DNA of 33,145 nucleotides from Treponema sp. Its GTDB lineage: Bacteria; Spirochaetota; Spirochaetia; Treponematales; Breznakiellaceae. A program made the position numbers and the translations under genes. Each line of letters starts with the position of its first letter. Position 1 is the stretch's first letter. Location of the stretch: assembly GCA_009782495.1 (NCBI GenBank), contig WRIX01000016.1, forward strand, positions 1 to 33,145. The letters run 5' to 3'. Under the pieces are notes generated by a model. The model was not told where the DNA came from. It was given only the letters and a program-made list of their open reading frames with translations, and made no database searches. Of the stretch, positions 14,485 through 21,687 are shown one piece after another.

Positions 14485-14962
14485 GGATCTTGCAGAACGT
14501 ACCATACGCCAGCTTTTGCTGCTGGATGAAGAAAACGAAAAACCGGTAAGGATTTTTATAGATTCGCCTGGCGGAGACGCTGACGCCGGCTTTGCAATCT
14601 TTGATATGATACGTTTTGTAAAAGCGCCTGTTTGGACAGTGGGCATGGGTTTGGTGGCAAGCGCCGCTGCAATAATACAACTGGCTGCCCCCAAAGAAAG
14701 AAGGGTTGGCCTTCCCAACAGTCATTACCTTATTCACCAGCCGCTTTCGGGAATACGCGGGGTGGCTACGGACATCGAAATTCATGCCAGAGAACTGGAA
14801 AAACTCAGGGCAAAGATCAACATACTTATTGCCGGGGAAACAGGTATAGAGTTAAGTCAGGTGGAAAAAGACACCGACAGAGACTACTGGATGAACGGAG
14901 AAGAAGCGGTAAAATACGGCCTTATCTCCAAAATAATTTTACACAGGGAGGAAATGCCATGA
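14474..14962 (+). pseudogene. clpP: ClpP-family serine protease, 5'-truncated
   Basis: The frame encodes about 162 aa matching ClpP from KDLAERTIRQLLLLDEEN onward. ClpP is the barrel-shaped protease that degrades proteins fed by Clp ATPases. The catalytic residues are present: Ser in GLVASAAA, His in YLIHQPLSG and Asp in DTDRDYWMNGEEA. About 35-45 N-terminal residues, which normally form the axial loops and first strands, are missing. The only start is a TTG inside the alr coding sequence with no ribosome site. Its stop overlaps the start of the next gene (ATGA), so the intact ancestor was probably co-translated with it. It is likely a remnant of a divergent ClpP paralogue, or a mis-assembly. 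Confidence 0.82.
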
Positions 14963-15777
14963 TATTGCATGGCTTAAAATACTCAAAACTTCTTTGTGTA
15001 CTGATTTTAATCTGTCTGGTCTTGCCGGGTTTTTCCGCAGGCCCTGTAAAACCAACAATGATTTCCGTCCGCGGCGGTACTTTTTTTATGGGAAGCAACG
15101 AAAACCGTGTTACCGAACGTGTGCATGAAGTAACGATTCGTTCCTTTTTACTCTCCGAAACTCCGGTAACCCAATGGCTTTACAAAGCCGTAATGGGAGA
15201 TAACCCTTCTGTTTTTAAAGACGACAATAATCCCGTCGATTCTGTCAGCTGGTTTGATGCGGTACAGTTCTGCAATGCCCTGAGCGCCCTTAATAACCTT
15301 CCTCCTGCTTATGTTATTGACGGAGAAAATGTTACCTGGAACCGGACATCCAAAGGTTACCGCCTTCCAACCGAAGCGGAATGGGAATTTGCCGCACGAG
15401 GCGGGATTAATGGCCCTTCCGGCCCTCAAGACCGGATCTTTTTTGCAGGGGGAGATGACACAGCAAATCCGCAGGACTACTGTTGGTTTTCCGTAAATGC
15501 CAAAACAGCTACACGCACTGTACGGGGAAAACTCCCCAACCAGTTAGGTCTTTATGACATGAGCGGTAATGTCTGGGAATGGTGCTGGGACTGGCACGGC
15601 GACTACCCCGTCGATCCTGTAGTGGATTATACCGGACCCGCAACAGGAAGGCGCCGCATCTACCGGGGCGGTTCTTACTACAATAACCTGAATCTGCTTC
15701 GCGTCAGTTTCCGCATTTCCGATCCGCCGGAACATACCGCTGCAAGCAGGGGATTCAGGATAGCACAGAACGGATAA
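14959..15777 (+). CDS. Secreted FGE/SUMF1-domain protein lacking the catalytic cysteines
   Basis: The track begins this frame at 14632, but GGGAGGAA before the ATG at 14959, and overlap with the clpP stop, fix the start there (272 aa). A signal peptide (KYSKLLCVLILICLVLPGFSAG) leads to a formylglycine-generating-enzyme fold: ISVRGGTFFMGSNENR, RSFLLSETPVTQWLYKAVMG, PVDSVSWFDAVQFCNAL, YRLPTEAEWEFAARGG, LYDMSGNVWEWCWDW and the ending RGFRIAQNG. The site RGGSYYNNLNLLRVSFR lacks the paired cysteines used for sulfatase activation. It probably binds a ligand or supports surface display rather than making formylglycine. Treponemes often carry many such paralogues. The start of clpP, but not this gene, was affected by the upstream junction. 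Confidence 0.85.
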   Translation: MILHGLKYSKLLCVLILICLVLPGFSAGPVKPTMISVRGGTFFMGSNENRVTERVHEVTIRSFLLSETPVTQWLYKAVMGDNPSVFKDDNNPVDSVSWFDAVQFCNALSALNNLPPAYVIDGENVTWNRTSKGYRLPTEAEWEFAARGGINGPSGPQDRIFFAGGDDTANPQDYCWFSVNAKTATRTVRGKLPNQLGLYDMSGNVWEWCWDWHGDYPVDPVVDYTGPATGRRRIYRGGSYYNNLNLLRVSFRISDPPEHTAASRGFRIAQNG

Positions 15778-15827
15778 ATATTGCACAATACTAAGGCTTT
15801 ACAGAAATAAAGCAGCGCTTCTAAAAG

Positions 15828-15856
15828 TTGACAGCCTCATTAACAAATGCTAAATT
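15828..15856 (+). promoter_or_regulatory. Promoter of hicBA
   Basis: Consensus TTGACA (15828-15833) is followed after 17 nt by TAAATT (15851-15856). The hicB ATG at 15863 is 6 nt further on and no ribosome site fits in between, so the transcript should be leaderless. Confidence 0.65.
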
Positions 15857-15862
15857 AAAAAA

Positions 15863-16048
15863 ATGGAATTATCATACACGTATGAAAAAGGCGAAAAATA
15901 TCTCGTTGGCCATTTTGACAATTATCCCGAATTTCCTACGCAAGGCAAAGATTTGCAGGACTTAGAGGATCACTTAAAGGAAATTTTCAACTGGATACAG
16001 GATGGTACACTTGAGCCAAAACGCCATGGGGTTTTAAAAATCGCTTAA
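15863..16048 (+). CDS. hicB: HicB-like antitoxin (short form)
   Basis: This 61-aa protein has the HicB partial RNase H-like fold pattern: YTYEKGEKYLVGHFDNYPEFPTQGKDLQDLEDHLKEIFNWIQDG. HicB proteins bind and neutralise the HicA mRNA interferase. The DNA-binding domain seen in longer HicB proteins is absent, which is common in the short form. Its stop codon overlaps the start of hicA (TAATG), the usual tight coupling of toxin-antitoxin pairs. A strong, probably leaderless promoter lies immediately upstream. Here antitoxin precedes toxin, the less common order for this family. Confidence 0.75.
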   Translation: MELSYTYEKGEKYLVGHFDNYPEFPTQGKDLQDLEDHLKEIFNWIQDGTLEPKRHGVLKIA

Positions 16049-16230
16049 TGAAGCGTTCCGAGTTTATAAAAATTCTTGCAAAAAATGAGGTGATATTTTT
16101 TCGCAACGGATCAAACCATGATATTTACATACAGAGTAAAACAGGAAAAAAAGTTTCTGTTCCCCGGCATGGTGAAATAGATAATATACTTGTAAAAGAA
16201 ATTCTTAAAGAACTGCAAATTGTAAAATAA
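16048..16230 (+). CDS. hicA: HicA-like toxin (mRNA interferase)
   Basis: This 60-aa protein fits the double-stranded RNA-binding-like fold of HicA/YcfA: MKRSEFIKILAKNEVIFFRNGSNHDIYIQSKTGKKVSVPRHGEID then an LVKEILKELQI helix. The conserved catalytic histidine lies in GSNHDIY. HicA toxins cleave mRNA and slow growth when not held by HicB. Length is normal. The start overlaps the hicB stop, so translation is coupled. It converges with the transporter gene at 16262. The pair is the only toxin-antitoxin module I recognise in the window. Confidence 0.8.
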   Translation: MKRSEFIKILAKNEVIFFRNGSNHDIYIQSKTGKKVSVPRHGEIDNILVKEILKELQIVK

Positions 16231-16261
16231 ATTCCGGTGCGGCTGGGCTGCCACCTCAGGA

Positions 16262-17563
16262 TTACCGCCACACCACCCAAACAAACAGGGCAGAAAATGC
16301 CGTGGTAAGCGCCGTAAAAGGCAGGCCTATCTTTAACCACTGGGCAAAGTTCATCTTAACGCCCTGTTTGCGGAGTATCCCGACGGTAACAACATTGGCG
16401 GAGGCGCCGAAGGGTGTAAGGTTCCCGCCCATGCAGGAACCTACAAGCAGGGCAAACATAAACAGTTCCGGTTTAAGGGAAAGATCATTTGAAAGTGTAG
16501 CGGCTACAGGTAGCATAACGATGATATATGGCACATTATCCACAAAGCCGGAAATCAGGACAGAAACTACTACGATCAACACAAAGCCAAGAAGTACATT
16601 ATCGCCAATAATACGACAAAGGAAAGCGACAAAGTCTTCGAGGAGCCCTACGGAAGAAATGGCGCCTACCGCTACAAATATTCCAATTAAAAAAAACGTT
16701 GTGTCCCAATCTAGGCCTTTAATAAGTTCCAGGACTTTTTCAGAACTTTCCTTTCGGACCCAGCGGTACCACACAAGACCAGCTATGGCAAGGATAACCA
16801 CAACAAGCCCCGAAGCCAGGGAAAGACCGCCGTATATATAAGATGCACCGGCAAGCCCTGCAATCATCAGGATTAAAAGCCAGGAAGGAACCATGGAAAG
16901 GTTTTTTTCCTTTTCCACTTCCACTTTTTTTCCGCCGTCTTTGGCAAAGATCCAGTAAAAGTACAAAGCGCCGACAATCATCCCAACCTGAATGGCAAAG
17001 AAAATCGACATCTTTCCCTGATAAAAGATAAAGTCGTTAAAGCCATAGCCTGAATAATCGGCAAAGATCATCGATGGAGGATCGCCTACCAGAGTGGCCG
17101 TCCCCTGAAGGTTCGCCATTACGGCAAGGCCTGTCATAAAGTACATGGGGTTAAGATTCAGTTTGCTGCACATGGCCAGGGCAATGGGCGCCATAACAAG
17201 AACTGTAGCAACATTCTCAACAAAAGCGCTGATAAGCCCTGTCATAATAAGGATCAGCACCATGGCAATACCCACATTGGGGCTTTTCAGGACAATGGTA
17301 TCGGCAATTACCGCCGGGGCACGGGAATAAATAAACAACTCGGCAATAACAAGGCTGCCTATGAAGATCATCAATACATACCAGTTTATTAATTCTGTTC
17401 CGGCTTCATGTATAAGATAACCGGCTGATTCTCCTCCTGTTGCACGGACAAGGATCATTGCCAGTGCAGCTCCCAGGGCGCTCCAGGATTTCTTTTCGGG
17501 AAAGATCACAACCAGCACATACATAAGAATCGCAATGCTGAGTACTATCCATTTTACAGGCAC
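16262..17563 (-). CDS. ArsB/SLC13-type (ion transporter superfamily) permease
   Basis: This 433-aa protein is hydrophobic throughout, with about 11-12 membrane segments. It shows the internal duplication typical of the family: GLISAFVENVATVLVMAPIALA in the first half and SGFVDNVPYIIVMLPVAAT in the second. The paired re-entrant-loop signatures GTATLVGDPPSMI and GGNLTPFGASANVV are also present. Relatives move arsenite, sodium, citrate or other anions. The sequence does not say which, and there is no arsenic-resistance gene nearby. The start is a GTG with AAGGAG 5 nt upstream. It diverges from coaW across 47 bp. Confidence 0.85.
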   Translation of the reverse strand: MPVKWIVLSIAILMYVLVVIFPEKKSWSALGAALAMILVRATGGESAGYLIHEAGTELINWYVLMIFIGSLVIAELFIYSRAPAVIADTIVLKSPNVGIAMVLILIMTGLISAFVENVATVLVMAPIALAMCSKLNLNPMYFMTGLAVMANLQGTATLVGDPPSMIFADYSGYGFNDFIFYQGKMSIFFAIQVGMIVGALYFYWIFAKDGGKKVEVEKEKNLSMVPSWLLILMIAGLAGASYIYGGLSLASGLVVVILAIAGLVWYRWVRKESSEKVLELIKGLDWDTTFFLIGIFVAVGAISSVGLLEDFVAFLCRIIGDNVLLGFVLIVVVSVLISGFVDNVPYIIVMLPVAATLSNDLSLKPELFMFALLVGSCMGGNLTPFGASANVVTVGILRKQGVKMNFAQWLKIGLPFTALTTAFSALFVWVVWR

Positions 17564-17572
17564 AAAGGCTCC

Positions 17573-17600
17573 TTACAAAAAAAGCATTTTAAACTATAAT
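17573..17600 (+). promoter_or_regulatory. Candidate promoter of coaW-ymdB
   Basis: TTACAA (17573-17578) and TATAAT (17595-17600) are separated by 16 nt. The coaW ATG at 17611 lies 10 nt beyond the -10, with only A/T bases (TATATATAAC) before it and no Shine-Dalgarno site. Confidence 0.5.
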
Positions 17601-17610
17601 TATATATAAC

Positions 17611-18435
17611 ATGATTGTTGGTATTGATATAGGCAGCACAACTACTAAAGCGGTTTCCATCGAGAAGGGCCGCGTGAACCACAAAATAAAAACCAAAGCG
17701 CTGGACGCCGTAACATCTGCTACCGGAGCTTTTGGCAAAATGATCGTGGAAAACGGCATTAAAATCAGCGAAATTCAACGGATCATGATCACCGGCGCAG
17801 GATCGGGAAAGTTAAAGGATGATCTTTTTGGTATTCCCACAGGCAAGGCGGATGAAATTAAATCGATCGGTATAGGAGGAATATTTCTGGCAGGCCGTGA
17901 GAAAATTATCATCTCCAATATCGGAACAGGTACGGCAATTATCTATGCCCAAAACGACAATATTTTCCATATGGGCGGATCCGGCGTAGGAGGCGGTACC
18001 ATACTGGGTTTGGCAAAAAAACTTTTGTCCGTGTCGGAATTCAACGATGTAATGCATCTGGCAGAAAAAGGCAAGCTCAATCAGGTTGATCTTTTATTGG
18101 AAGACATAATGGAAACCGACCTGAGTTTTCTTAACAAAAAAAACACCGCATCAAACTTTGGAAAGATGCTGGACAATGCCCGTAACGAAGATATAGCTTT
18201 AGCCCTGGTCAACATGGTGTATCAGGTAATCGGCATACTTTCGGTCTTTGCCGCAAAAAACAAAAACACAGATCGTGTGGTGGTTACAGGAAACGGCAGC
18301 AGTAACCTTTTGGGGCGGCGGGTGCTGGAAGAAATTACCTCCATATATCACGTACAGTTTGAATACCCGGAAAATGCCGAATATACAACTGCCATAGGGG
18401 CAGCATTAAGCTGGGAAACGCATATTGAATCATGA
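17611..18435 (+). CDS. coaW: Type II pantothenate kinase
   Basis: The enzyme phosphorylates pantothenate, the first step of coenzyme A synthesis, in the cytoplasm. The N-terminal nucleotide-binding segment IVGIDIGSTTTKAV places it in the ASKHA (actin/hexokinase-like) fold. NIGTGTAI, MGGSGVGGGTILGLAKKLL, LLLEDI and TASNFGK are the characteristic blocks of the type II (CoaW, eukaryote-like) family, as opposed to bacterial CoaA or type III CoaX. The length of 274 aa is normal. The N-terminus also resembles BadF/CoA-activase proteins, but the iron-sulfur cysteines of activases are absent. Its stop overlaps the start of ymdB (ATGA). It probably has a leaderless start. Confidence 0.87.
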   Translation: MIVGIDIGSTTTKAVSIEKGRVNHKIKTKALDAVTSATGAFGKMIVENGIKISEIQRIMITGAGSGKLKDDLFGIPTGKADEIKSIGIGGIFLAGREKIIISNIGTGTAIIYAQNDNIFHMGGSGVGGGTILGLAKKLLSVSEFNDVMHLAEKGKLNQVDLLLEDIMETDLSFLNKKNTASNFGKMLDNARNEDIALALVNMVYQVIGILSVFAAKNKNTDRVVVTGNGSSNLLGRRVLEEITSIYHVQFEYPENAEYTTAIGAALSWETHIES

Positions 18436-19247
18436 TAATAATTATGCTGGGTGATGTGGTAGGCGAGCCAGGACTTATGATCCTGGAAAAACGTCTGCCT
18501 GAACTTATTAAAGAATACAAAGCGGATTTTACCGTAGTGAACGGAGAAAACGCCGCCGCAGGTTTTGGCCTTACACCGGAAACACTGGATCGCATTCTTG
18601 AAGCCGGCGCTGATGTTGTTACCAGCGGGAACCACATTTGGGAAAAGCGGGAAATCTGGCCGGTGCTTGAATCTTCTGCACTGCCAAACGGCAAGCCCCT
18701 TCTGCGCCCGGCCAATTACCCTGTCGTAGAAGAAATTGATGCAGCAAAACCAAATGCAGTCCCCGGCCGCGGCTGGATGCTTTTGTCCAAAAACGACCTT
18801 TCTGTTTTAGTGATGAACCTTCAGGGCAGGGAACTAATGACTCCCATCGACTGCCCTTTCCAATGTTTTGATACAGTAGCGGCGGAACACAGCAATGTTC
18901 CCGTTATAATAGACTTTCATGCCGAATCTGCCGAAGAAAAAGAAGCTCTTGCCTATTACCTTGACGGCCGCGCCGGCATTGTGGCGGGAACCCATACCCA
19001 TGTTCAAACAGCCGACGAACGGTTGCTTCCCCAGGGCACCGCTTACATCAGCGATTTGGGAATGACAGGCGCAACAAACGGAGTAATCGGCATGGATAAG
19101 GATATATGCATCAACCGTACACGCAGCCAAATTGCCCGCCGTATGGAATGTGCAGATGCAAAAGAACAGGACTGCGCAATTCAGGGTATTGTTGCTGAAC
19201 TTGATGAAAAGGGTAAAGCTTTAAACATCAGAAGAATTAACCGCTAA
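18432..19247 (+). CDS. ymdB: YmdB-family metallophosphoesterase
   Basis: This 271-aa protein belongs to the TIGR00282/YmdB group, known in Bacillus as a 2',3'-cyclic-nucleotide phosphodiesterase with regulatory effects. The metal-binding motifs are all visible: MLGDVVGEPG, VVNGENAAAGFG, TSGNHIWEKREI, IIDFHAES and GTHTHVQTADE. The conserved GMTGATNGVIG-type block (ISDLGMTGATNGVIGMD) follows. It is cytoplasmic with no signal peptide. The ATG overlaps the coaW stop by 4 nt, so both are translated from one message; a functional link between them is not established. The gene ends at a bidirectional terminator hairpin shared with the convergent diguanylate cyclase. Confidence 0.9.
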   Translation: MIIIMLGDVVGEPGLMILEKRLPELIKEYKADFTVVNGENAAAGFGLTPETLDRILEAGADVVTSGNHIWEKREIWPVLESSALPNGKPLLRPANYPVVEEIDAAKPNAVPGRGWMLLSKNDLSVLVMNLQGRELMTPIDCPFQCFDTVAAEHSNVPVIIDFHAESAEEKEALAYYLDGRAGIVAGTHTHVQTADERLLPQGTAYISDLGMTGATNGVIGMDKDICINRTRSQIARRMECADAKEQDCAIQGIVAELDEKGKALNIRRINR

Positions 19248-19255
19248 TTTTAGGC

Positions 19256-19282
19256 TGTTCCAAAATGTCAGATTTTGGAACA
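19256..19282. terminator. Bidirectional terminator hairpin, TGTTCCAAAAT type
   Basis: TGTTCCAAAAT-gtcag-ATTTTGGAACA is a perfect 11-bp stem with a 5-nt loop, placed between convergent ymdB and the cyclase gene. The A/T runs are inside the arms, so each strand presents a T run within the stem. The same word occurs at 8714 (half) and, degenerate, at 9533, so this is a repeated intergenic element of the genome. Confidence 0.6.
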
Positions 19283-19291
19283 AGCTCATCT

Positions 19292-20815
19292 TTACTTTTC
19301 TTCACCGGTATAAAAAACAACCCTGTTTCTGCCCTGTTCCTTGGCCATGTAAAGCGCTTTATCTGCCCTGTCAATAAGGCTTTCTATTGTACAATCAGGA
19401 AAGCTCTCCGCAACGCCTATACTCATCGTAACCGGAATTTTTAAAACGTTATAGACACAAGGCGTGGCAACAATGGCTTCGCGTATACGTTCTGCCAGGT
19501 TCAGTGAAGCTTCTTTTGTTGATTCGGCAACAAGAACAACAAATTCTTCTCCTCCGTAACGGCATAGAAGATCATAGGAACGCAGTGTATTCTTCATTAC
19601 ATTGGCAGCGTTTTTTAACACTTCGTCCCCTGCCAGATGTCCATAGGTATCGTTTACCTTCTTAAAAAAATCCAAATCCATAATCATCGCATAGCAAAAT
19701 TTGCCAAAACGTTTTGCTTTATCCAGCGGATTCTGGGCCAATTCCATAAAATGCCTGCGGTTGTAAATACCTGTTAAGGTGTCGGTATAGGCGAATTTTT
19801 CCAGCACTTCCGCTTTTATGGTAGTAGTATTGATTTTATCCACTGCCAGATAAAGGTTTTTGTTTAAATCGTTACGGATAAGCGAGTTAGCCAGCAGCAA
19901 ACCCGCCGAACACAGTATTGCTGCTTCATCGGCGCTGAAAAGTTTTTCTTCAGCCCATTCATAACCTACAAAACCCCACAGCAAATCTCTAAGAAAGATA
20001 GGTGCAAAAAGAACAGCCCCTATTCCCTTGGGGGTCATCTCCTGAATTTCCAGCGGTGTATCCTTGAGCAGCTTGTTGTAAGTATGGCCTCCGCTTAATA
20101 CATCCTCAAGACCCGGCCAGGTATGAATCGGGATATCCTTGGTATAATCTTCTCCCAATGTTACCTCAACACCGTCTACCCATTCATGAATTTCCGTACA
20201 ACAAGCGGTTCCTTCAACAAGATGATTTTTATAAATATACAGCCTGCAAAGACCGACAGTATGGGCAATTATTTCCAGACAGGTTTGAAATGTTGTATCA
20301 AAGCTTGTTTCATCCGCATTAAGAAGAATTTCGGTAATGTCAAATATACATTTGTTCAATTCATCTTTTCTGTTTAGTTCTTTGGTAATATTATCAAGCA
20401 TGGCATTGAACACATCCAGCGCCCTGCCTTCGATAAGCTGACTGGTGCCCAAAATAACCATATTTCCCTGATGAAGGTAACTCTTTCCCATGATCCTTAC
20501 CCAGGAATAAACATTGGTTTTTTTGCTGCAGATCCGGCATTCGGCAACTGCATTTTTATTGGGAACATCCGTTATCGTGTCAAGAACACCTTTAAATTCC
20601 TGCCGGTCTTCTTCGTGTACCAAATCAATAATATCATCCAGTTTTACCAGGTTGTCTCCTTCAAGACCAATAATTTCGGAAGTCTTTTGATCCAGAGTCA
20701 TTATTCCGCCTGATATTTCCCACAGACCAAGACCATTTGCATTTATTACATCCAACAGAGCGAGAATACGATTTGAGAAAAGTCCTTCCGACTGCAATTT
20801 CCCCTCTAAATTCAT
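19292..20815 (-). CDS. Diguanylate cyclase with PAS and GAF sensor domains
   Basis: The ATG at 20815, which overlaps the stop of the upstream GerMN gene (ATGA) and has GGAG 6 nt upstream, is better than the track start at 20848. The 507-aa product has a PAS-like domain (about 15-130), a GAF-like domain (about 150-315) and a GGDEF domain (about 340-505). The active site is GGEEF (421-425), the metal-binding MDLDFFKKVNDTYGH is present, and an RxxD inhibitory site (RSYD, 412-415) lies exactly five residues before it. The protein should make cyclic di-GMP and be feedback-inhibited. There is no membrane segment, so it senses an internal signal. It is co-transcribed with the GerMN gene. Confidence 0.92.
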   Translation of the reverse strand: MNLEGKLQSEGLFSNRILALLDVINANGLGLWEISGGIMTLDQKTSEIIGLEGDNLVKLDDIIDLVHEEDRQEFKGVLDTITDVPNKNAVAECRICSKKTNVYSWVRIMGKSYLHQGNMVILGTSQLIEGRALDVFNAMLDNITKELNRKDELNKCIFDITEILLNADETSFDTTFQTCLEIIAHTVGLCRLYIYKNHLVEGTACCTEIHEWVDGVEVTLGEDYTKDIPIHTWPGLEDVLSGGHTYNKLLKDTPLEIQEMTPKGIGAVLFAPIFLRDLLWGFVGYEWAEEKLFSADEAAILCSAGLLLANSLIRNDLNKNLYLAVDKINTTTIKAEVLEKFAYTDTLTGIYNRRHFMELAQNPLDKAKRFGKFCYAMIMDLDFFKKVNDTYGHLAGDEVLKNAANVMKNTLRSYDLLCRYGGEEFVVLVAESTKEASLNLAERIREAIVATPCVYNVLKIPVTMSIGVAESFPDCTIESLIDRADKALYMAKEQGRNRVVFYTGEEK

Positions 20816-21618
20816 AGCATACTCCGACTGATGGGGCTTCCTATCCAAATACCTTCGCCCAAATAATCTACCCGTTTTCCGTCAATAAGAATCTGTACAT
20901 CCTTTACATTACTGAATTCTGTAGCAGTTAGTATAATTTGTCTACGCTGTCCTGCATAGCCTTCCATGCCATAAGTATTAAATAAAAAATCCTCGCTAAA
21001 AGAGATATATGCGGTATTGCCCCGGACAGCGGCGTTCTGAATCTTTACATTCTTCGGTATCAGGGAAATCAACCCTTGTTTTTCCTCCGCGGCCGAAGGC
21101 CCTTTAATTAACGACTCCAATACGTCTAATAACGGGCTGTCACTGGCAGGCAGATCCCGCTTAACATTCGTCCAAAGAATTGTTCCTGCAGAATCGACCC
21201 TCATCAAATAAACTGACCTTGTTACCGTTTTTCCCGGCAAACCTGCCCCTACAGCCGTTTCGGACTGCAAGTCTGTATTCCCTTCCGGCGGCTGAGTTTC
21301 CAGCTCTGCCGAATTGCCCGGCTGTACAGAACCCTCCGATGGGACAATCTGTTCTGCCAAACTTCCTTCCCGCGTAAAACCGGGGTTTTCTGCCGCACCA
21401 TTGGCAAGCTCCGGAATTTGGCGCTCAAGTTCACCCGCAGCGTCTTCCTCCGGACTGGCTATGCCCTTCCTGAACAGTTTTTCCAGCACATCGGCTTCAC
21501 TAAGGGTCACTTTTATACGCTCCATATTCAGCATAAAGAGCAAAGTTACCCCTATTAAGAAAACCAGCCAAAAAAGGAGCCAAGCTCCGCCAGCCTTTTT
21601 TCTTACCGCGGCAGACAT
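20812..21618 (-). CDS. Membrane-anchored GerMN-domain protein
   Basis: A single N-terminal membrane helix (about 12-30, WLLFWLVFLIGVTLLFML) is followed by a long acidic, Pro/Gly/Glu-rich linker (about 35-130) and a GerMN domain (about 135-268). The GerMN domain contains VYLMRVDSAG, SPLLDVLESLIKGPSAAEEKQGLISLIPKNVKI, NTAYISFSEDF and RRQIILTATEFSNVKDVQILIDGK. GerMN domains occur in spore germination GerM and in LpqB-like envelope lipoproteins. In a non-sporulating spirochaete the role is presumably at the periplasmic face of the membrane, linked to wall or protein handling. Its stop overlaps the cyclase start, so the two are translationally coupled. A promoter with a short leader lies upstream. 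Confidence 0.82.
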   Translation of the reverse strand: MSAAVRKKAGGAWLLFWLVFLIGVTLLFMLNMERIKVTLSEADVLEKLFRKGIASPEEDAAGELERQIPELANGAAENPGFTREGSLAEQIVPSEGSVQPGNSAELETQPPEGNTDLQSETAVGAGLPGKTVTRSVYLMRVDSAGTILWTNVKRDLPASDSPLLDVLESLIKGPSAAEEKQGLISLIPKNVKIQNAAVRGNTAYISFSEDFLFNTYGMEGYAGQRRQIILTATEFSNVKDVQILIDGKRVDYLGEGIWIGSPISRSML

Positions 21619-21627
21619 TTATACCCT

Positions 21628-21657
21628 ATAATAAATAACTTTTGTCCCTCTCGTCAA
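21628..21657 (-). promoter_or_regulatory. Candidate promoter of the GerMN-cyclase operon
   Basis: On the minus strand TTGACG (21657-21652) and TATTAT (21633-21628) are separated by 18 nt. The ATG at 21618 is 9 nt beyond the -10. An AGGG in that gap could act as a weak ribosome site only if transcription starts unusually early. Confidence 0.5.
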
Positions 21658-21679
21658 TGGTTTCCTGGTGATGTATACT
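21651..21679 (+). promoter_or_regulatory. Candidate promoter of the mla operon
   Basis: TATACT (21674-21679) lies 8 nt before the mlaE ATG; the -35 at 17-nt spacing is TCGTCA (21651-21656), a weaker match. It overlaps the opposing -35 of the GerMN promoter, so the two transcription units may compete. No Shine-Dalgarno site precedes mlaE. Confidence 0.42.
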
Positions 21680-21687
21680 TTGTTCCA

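Noticed and set aside
14632-14958. Long N-terminal extension of the FGE-like frame
   Set aside because: It overlaps the ClpP coding frame, reads as non-protein-like sequence and lacks a ribosome site; the ATG at 14959 has GGGAGGAA and a signal peptide.
17611-18435. CoA activase (BadF/HgdC-type) for the 274-aa ASKHA protein
   Set aside because: The cluster-binding cysteines of activases are missing, while GGSGVGGGTILGL and TASNFGK fit type II pantothenate kinase.
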